Assembly: GCA_947624455.1 (NCBI GenBank)
Contig: CANQKL010000004.1
Location: 1 to 26,915 of the forward strand
Source: an uncultured Clostridia bacterium
Lineage (GTDB): Bacteria; Bacillota; Clostridia; UMGS1883
Direction: 5' to 3'
Length of the DNA stretch: 26,915 bases
Position numbers and translations under genes: made by a program. The stretch's first letter is position 1. Each line of letters begins with the position of its first letter. Shown piece after piece: positions 24,453-26,915 of the stretch. The notes under the pieces are model-generated. The model ran no database searches, was not told where the DNA came from, and worked only from the letters and a program-made list of their open reading frames with translations.

Positions 24453-26465
24453 TCAGTTTTCCTCCGGTATGAGCGTGATAATATCCTTGATAGACATACA
24501 CATATCGTCACATTCCTTAGCTCGGTGATTTTCAAGAATAGTTCGGGCGGCACTCTGCATTGCGGGGAAGCCTGTCCGCGTGAGTTGGTTGGCATATATA
24601 ACCACGTTCACACCCCGGGCCTTAAACTCCTCCTCCGTAACCGTGTTAAAGGATGTGGGAACGACCACCAAAGGCGTGGTTTTATCCTCGGCGCGGAACT
24701 TGTCCACAAACTCGAAAATTTCATCGGGGGACTTCTTGCGGCTATGTATCATTATGGCGTCCGTACCGGCGCCTACAAAGGCAAAGGCCCGCTCCAGAGC
24801 GTCGTCCATTCCGCGTTCAAGTATCAGGCTTTCTATGCGGGCGCATATCATGAAGTCCTTCGTCTTTTGCGCCTTTTTACCGGCGGCGATTTTTTCGCAG
24901 AAATCCGGTATCGCGGCTTGAGTCTGCTTTACCTCGGTGCCGAAAAGGGAATTCTTTTTTAAGCCCGTCTTATCCTCGATAATTACCATCGAAACGCCCA
25001 TGCGTTCAAGTGAGCGCACCGTATATACAAAGTGTTCCGTCAGTCCGCCGGTATCGCCGTCAAATATGATGGGCTTCGTGGTGACCTCCATAATGTCGTC
25101 GATCGTGCGGAAGCGGGATGTCATATCCACAAGCTCAATGTCCGGCTTGCCTTTCGCGGTTGAGTCACAAAGGGAACTCACCCACATGGCGTCGAACTGC
25201 CTGGAGCCACCGTTCTCATGGACAATGGTCTTTTCTACGATCAGACCTGTTATACCGCTGTGCGCTTCCATAACGGTGACAAGTCCTTTCATCTCTAGGG
25301 CTTTCTTAAGCCTTGCGCGGCGGACATCGGGCAAAGAGAGTTCCGTTCTTGCCCTATCTTCCATCGCTTTATATTCTGGGTTATCCGAATATGGATATTC
25401 CACAAGCTTCCCGCCATAAGATGCCAAAATTGATGTTACTTCATCGCGGATAGGACGTTGGAAGCCTGTCACCCAATCATCGCCATGAACGACAATATCA
25501 GGCTTAAACTTTTCAAGGTTAGCTGCGTAGGAAAGTGTTTCCTGGTCAACGACCTTATATACTCCGGCTATATTTGCAAAAAGCTTTTTCCGCTCTTTTG
25601 CCGGCACAAGCGGGAACCGCTTATACGAAGTAACTGCTTTATCGGATAATACACCGACAATAAGTTTTCCGAGCCGCTGGGCTTTCTTGATAATAGAAAT
25701 ATGTCCGCCATGAATGATGTCTGTTGAAAAGCACATATACACTGTGCGGGATTCCAGCTCCGCTAGCTTGTTCGAAACAACGGCCAAATCCTCCGGCGTG
25801 TCGATCTCGGCGCAGAGCATATTTTTTACATCAAGGGGATAAATCGCACATTTGCTGGACACTTCGTTAAAGGCGTTTTCGGCGTAGCATTTGACATTAT
25901 CGCTTTCGCAGAATTCCACGATTTTATCAAGCCATATCTTCCAGTCGTCGCTGTGCAGTTTGTACAGCGGCTGGGCGGCAAGGGCCTCATTGAAGAAATC
26001 AATCCCCACCGCCGTTATGCGGCCGTTTTTTACAACTGCCTTAAAATCCTTTTGAGGGAGGGGCAATGTTGAGGTCACAGTCATGCAGCTTGTTTCTGAA
26101 TTTATGACATCGTCAAAGACAGTATTTTCAAACACAAGATCTCCGTGCATAAGGACAATATCATCGTCGGCAAGATATTCGCGGGCACAGTAGATTGAAT
26201 ATATGTAGTTTGTTTTATCGTAAACGGGATTTTTAACAAACGTGATGTGGAGCGGCAGATCAAGGCTTTGGCAATAATTTACCAAAACACTGTCAAACGC
26301 TCCGGTGGTTATAACAACCTCATCTATGCCCGCCTCAGCCAACTGGTGAAGCTGTCGGCTGAGAATGGTCTCTTTATTTGACACCTCGGTCATGCATTTC
26401 GGATGCTCCGATGTAAGCACACCCATGCGGCTGCCCATGCCGGAGTTTAAAATCAACGCTTTCAT
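24453..26465 (-). CDS. pepM: Trifunctional protein: nucleotidyltransferase + cytidylyltransferase + PEP mutase
   Basis: A 670-aa fusion. Domain 1 (about 1-230) is a LicC/PntC-like nucleotidyltransferase: LNSGMGSRMG, HPKCMTEV, TNYIYSIYCAREYL, and HGDLVFE as metal site. Domain 2 (about 238-370) is a TagD/Fom1-like cytidylyltransferase with HGGH at 252-255; the usual RTxGISTT segment is altered to RTELSLPDVR. Domain 3 (about 385-670) is phosphoenolpyruvate mutase with GDTGG and the diagnostic EDK-x5-NS motif (497-506), converting PEP to phosphonopyruvate. In fosfomycin Fom1, a cytidylyltransferase-mutase fusion makes CMP-2-hydroxyethylphosphonate; the extra N-terminal domain here is additional. 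I chose ATG 26463-26465; ATG 26475-26477 lies inside the ribosome site. Confidence 0.94.
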   Translation of the reverse strand: MKALILNSGMGSRMGVLTSEHPKCMTEVSNKETILSRQLHQLAEAGIDEVVITTGAFDSVLVNYCQSLDLPLHITFVKNPVYDKTNYIYSIYCAREYLADDDIVLMHGDLVFENTVFDDVINSETSCMTVTSTLPLPQKDFKAVVKNGRITAVGIDFFNEALAAQPLYKLHSDDWKIWLDKIVEFCESDNVKCYAENAFNEVSSKCAIYPLDVKNMLCAEIDTPEDLAVVSNKLAELESRTVYMCFSTDIIHGGHISIIKKAQRLGKLIVGVLSDKAVTSYKRFPLVPAKERKKLFANIAGVYKVVDQETLSYAANLEKFKPDIVVHGDDWVTGFQRPIRDEVTSILASYGGKLVEYPYSDNPEYKAMEDRARTELSLPDVRRARLKKALEMKGLVTVMEAHSGITGLIVEKTIVHENGGSRQFDAMWVSSLCDSTAKGKPDIELVDMTSRFRTIDDIMEVTTKPIIFDGDTGGLTEHFVYTVRSLERMGVSMVIIEDKTGLKKNSLFGTEVKQTQAAIPDFCEKIAAGKKAQKTKDFMICARIESLILERGMDDALERAFAFVGAGTDAIMIHSRKKSPDEIFEFVDKFRAEDKTTPLVVVPTSFNTVTEEEFKARGVNVVIYANQLTRTGFPAMQSAARTILENHRAKECDDMCMSIKDIITLIPEEN

Positions 26466-26563
26466 CTTTATGACCATTCCTTTCCGCTGCGTTCTAAGGC
26501 GCCGAAGGGTAAAAAACCAAAACCTTTGACGCAGCAATCTGCAATTTGTTATAATAAATTTGA

Positions 26564-26592
26564 GAATGTCATTCTTACGTAAATGTCATTCT
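26564..26592. promoter_or_regulatory. Paired near-palindromic motif upstream of pepM
   Basis: Two copies of GAATGTCATTCT-like sequence (26564-26575 and 26581-26592; 10 bases identical) are separated by a TACGT core that can be read as TACGTA. Each copy is nearly its own reverse complement (GAATG-T-CATTC), as expected for a dimeric regulator site. They lie about 100 nt upstream of the pepM ATG, next to an AT-rich TTATAATAA. No good -35 box faces pepM, so a regulator may be needed. This is tentative. Confidence 0.35.
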
Positions 26593-26709
26593 ATATGTCC
26601 CGAAAATACATTAAGTATCCGGTTTTTATGCCTACTGCATTTAATTCTATGTTAATACTTTCTACAAAACGTATTACAGCAGCTTTAGATGCGACATATG
26701 CTGAAAATC
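26591..26709 (-). pseudogene. Short-chain dehydrogenase/reductase remnant
   Basis: The minus frame after TGA at about 26710 reads FSAYVASKAAVIRFVES, then INIELNAVGIKTGYL, and stops at TAG 26591-26593. The YxxxK active site in S-A-Y-V-A-S-K-A-A followed by FVES(I/V)N(I/V)EL is typical of the classical SDR family. The Rossmann N-terminus and the rest are missing, so this is a fragment of about 37 codons, just upstream of the phosphonate genes. SDR genes accompany nucleotidyltransferases in some alditol-phosphate loci, but the original role is not recoverable. Confidence 0.7.
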
Positions 26710-26714
26710 AACTG

Positions 26715-26903
26715 TTATATGGTCTCACCATTAACATACGCGTCCACGATCTCCTCGCCCGTCTTATCTTTCAGCTGTTCGCGGCTTTCATCGCTGAGTC
26801 CGTCGTTAACCTTTGCCAGCATATCACAGGTACTGCATTTATCCAGTTCTTCCTTTGTTACCTTCCCGTCTCGGTAATCCCGGACGATCTTGTTTTCATA
26901 CAT
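26715..26903 (-). CDS. Small acidic hypothetical protein or C-terminus of a larger one
   Basis: A frame of 62 codons from ATG 26901-26903 encodes a charged, soluble peptide with CSTCD near residue 23, Lys/Glu/Asp-rich helices and the ending AYVNGETI. No clear ribosome site is seen in the 12 bases left before the window edge, and the frame is open to that edge, so it may be the tail of a longer gene. I do not recognise a family. The Cys pair may bind metal. It ends about 5 nt before the SDR remnant. Confidence 0.5.
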   Translation of the reverse strand: MYENKIVRDYRDGKVTKEELDKCSTCDMLAKVNDGLSDESREQLKDKTGEEIVDAYVNGETI

Positions 26904-26915
26904 ACTGTACTTCTT

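Noticed and set aside
26526..26555. Plus-strand TTGACG-18 nt-TATAAT, a promoter pointing away from pepM
   Set aside because: Good match, but no plausible plus-strand gene lies downstream in the window and the -10 is in a symmetric AT-rich stretch; could be chance or an antisense start.

Overview
The window looks like a chromosomal segment of an anaerobic, spore-forming member of the Clostridia, probably near the Ruminococcaceae/Oscillospiraceae. The evidence is the pgk-tpiA-gpmI order, AGGAGG-type ribosome sites, a SpoIIQ-like M23 protein and a clostridial-type GluRS. No rRNA, tRNA or CRISPR array is visible. The left 11.5 kb is GC-richer housekeeping DNA. The right 15 kb is a mosaic surface-polysaccharide locus.

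Left part (1-11.5 kb). On the minus strand are pgk, tpiA and a left-truncated gpmI, plus a citrate synthase with its own promoter. On the plus strand are a possible 41-aa membrane protein, a SpoIIQ-like peptidase-fold protein, and then the trxB-amidohydrolase-gltX operon behind a near-consensus promoter at 6569-6597. The non-coding stretches carry a three-copy hairpin repeat with an invariant loop and covarying stems, and a separate four-stem element of about 137 nt. An rfbB gene (dTDP-glucose 4,6-dehydratase, minus strand) with a strong promoter ends this part.

Right part (11.7-26.5 kb, minus strand, so the order of transcription runs from high to low coordinates). A phosphonate module comes first: a trifunctional protein (LicC/PntC-like nucleotidyltransferase + HxGH cytidylyltransferase + PEP mutase), an iron-type alcohol dehydrogenase and a phosphonopyruvate decarboxylase. 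Then follow LicD, a GT2 glycosyltransferase, a Wzy-like polymerase, a GT-B glycosyltransferase, a nucleotidyltransferase-kinase fusion, an EcbF/BcbF-type HAD phosphatase, a second nucleotidyltransferase, an unclassified glycosyltransferase-like protein and a Wzx flippase. The predicted chemistry is PEP to phosphonopyruvate to phosphonoacetaldehyde to 2-hydroxyethylphosphonate to the CMP-phosphonate, which LicD would transfer to a glycan built by the Wzx/Wzy route. The kinase, phosphatase and nucleotidyltransferase trio may supply a second activated substituent of unknown structure.

The locus shows gene turnover. Four remnants remain: a GT32-type glycosyltransferase N-terminus (18691-18820), a TagD/GCT cytidylyltransferase C-terminus (22032-22226), a short-chain dehydrogenase piece (26591-26709) and an IS3-family transposase C-terminus (11748-12068). 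Base composition changes at about 22.2 kb, where the AT-rich glycan genes meet the GC-richer phosphonate module.
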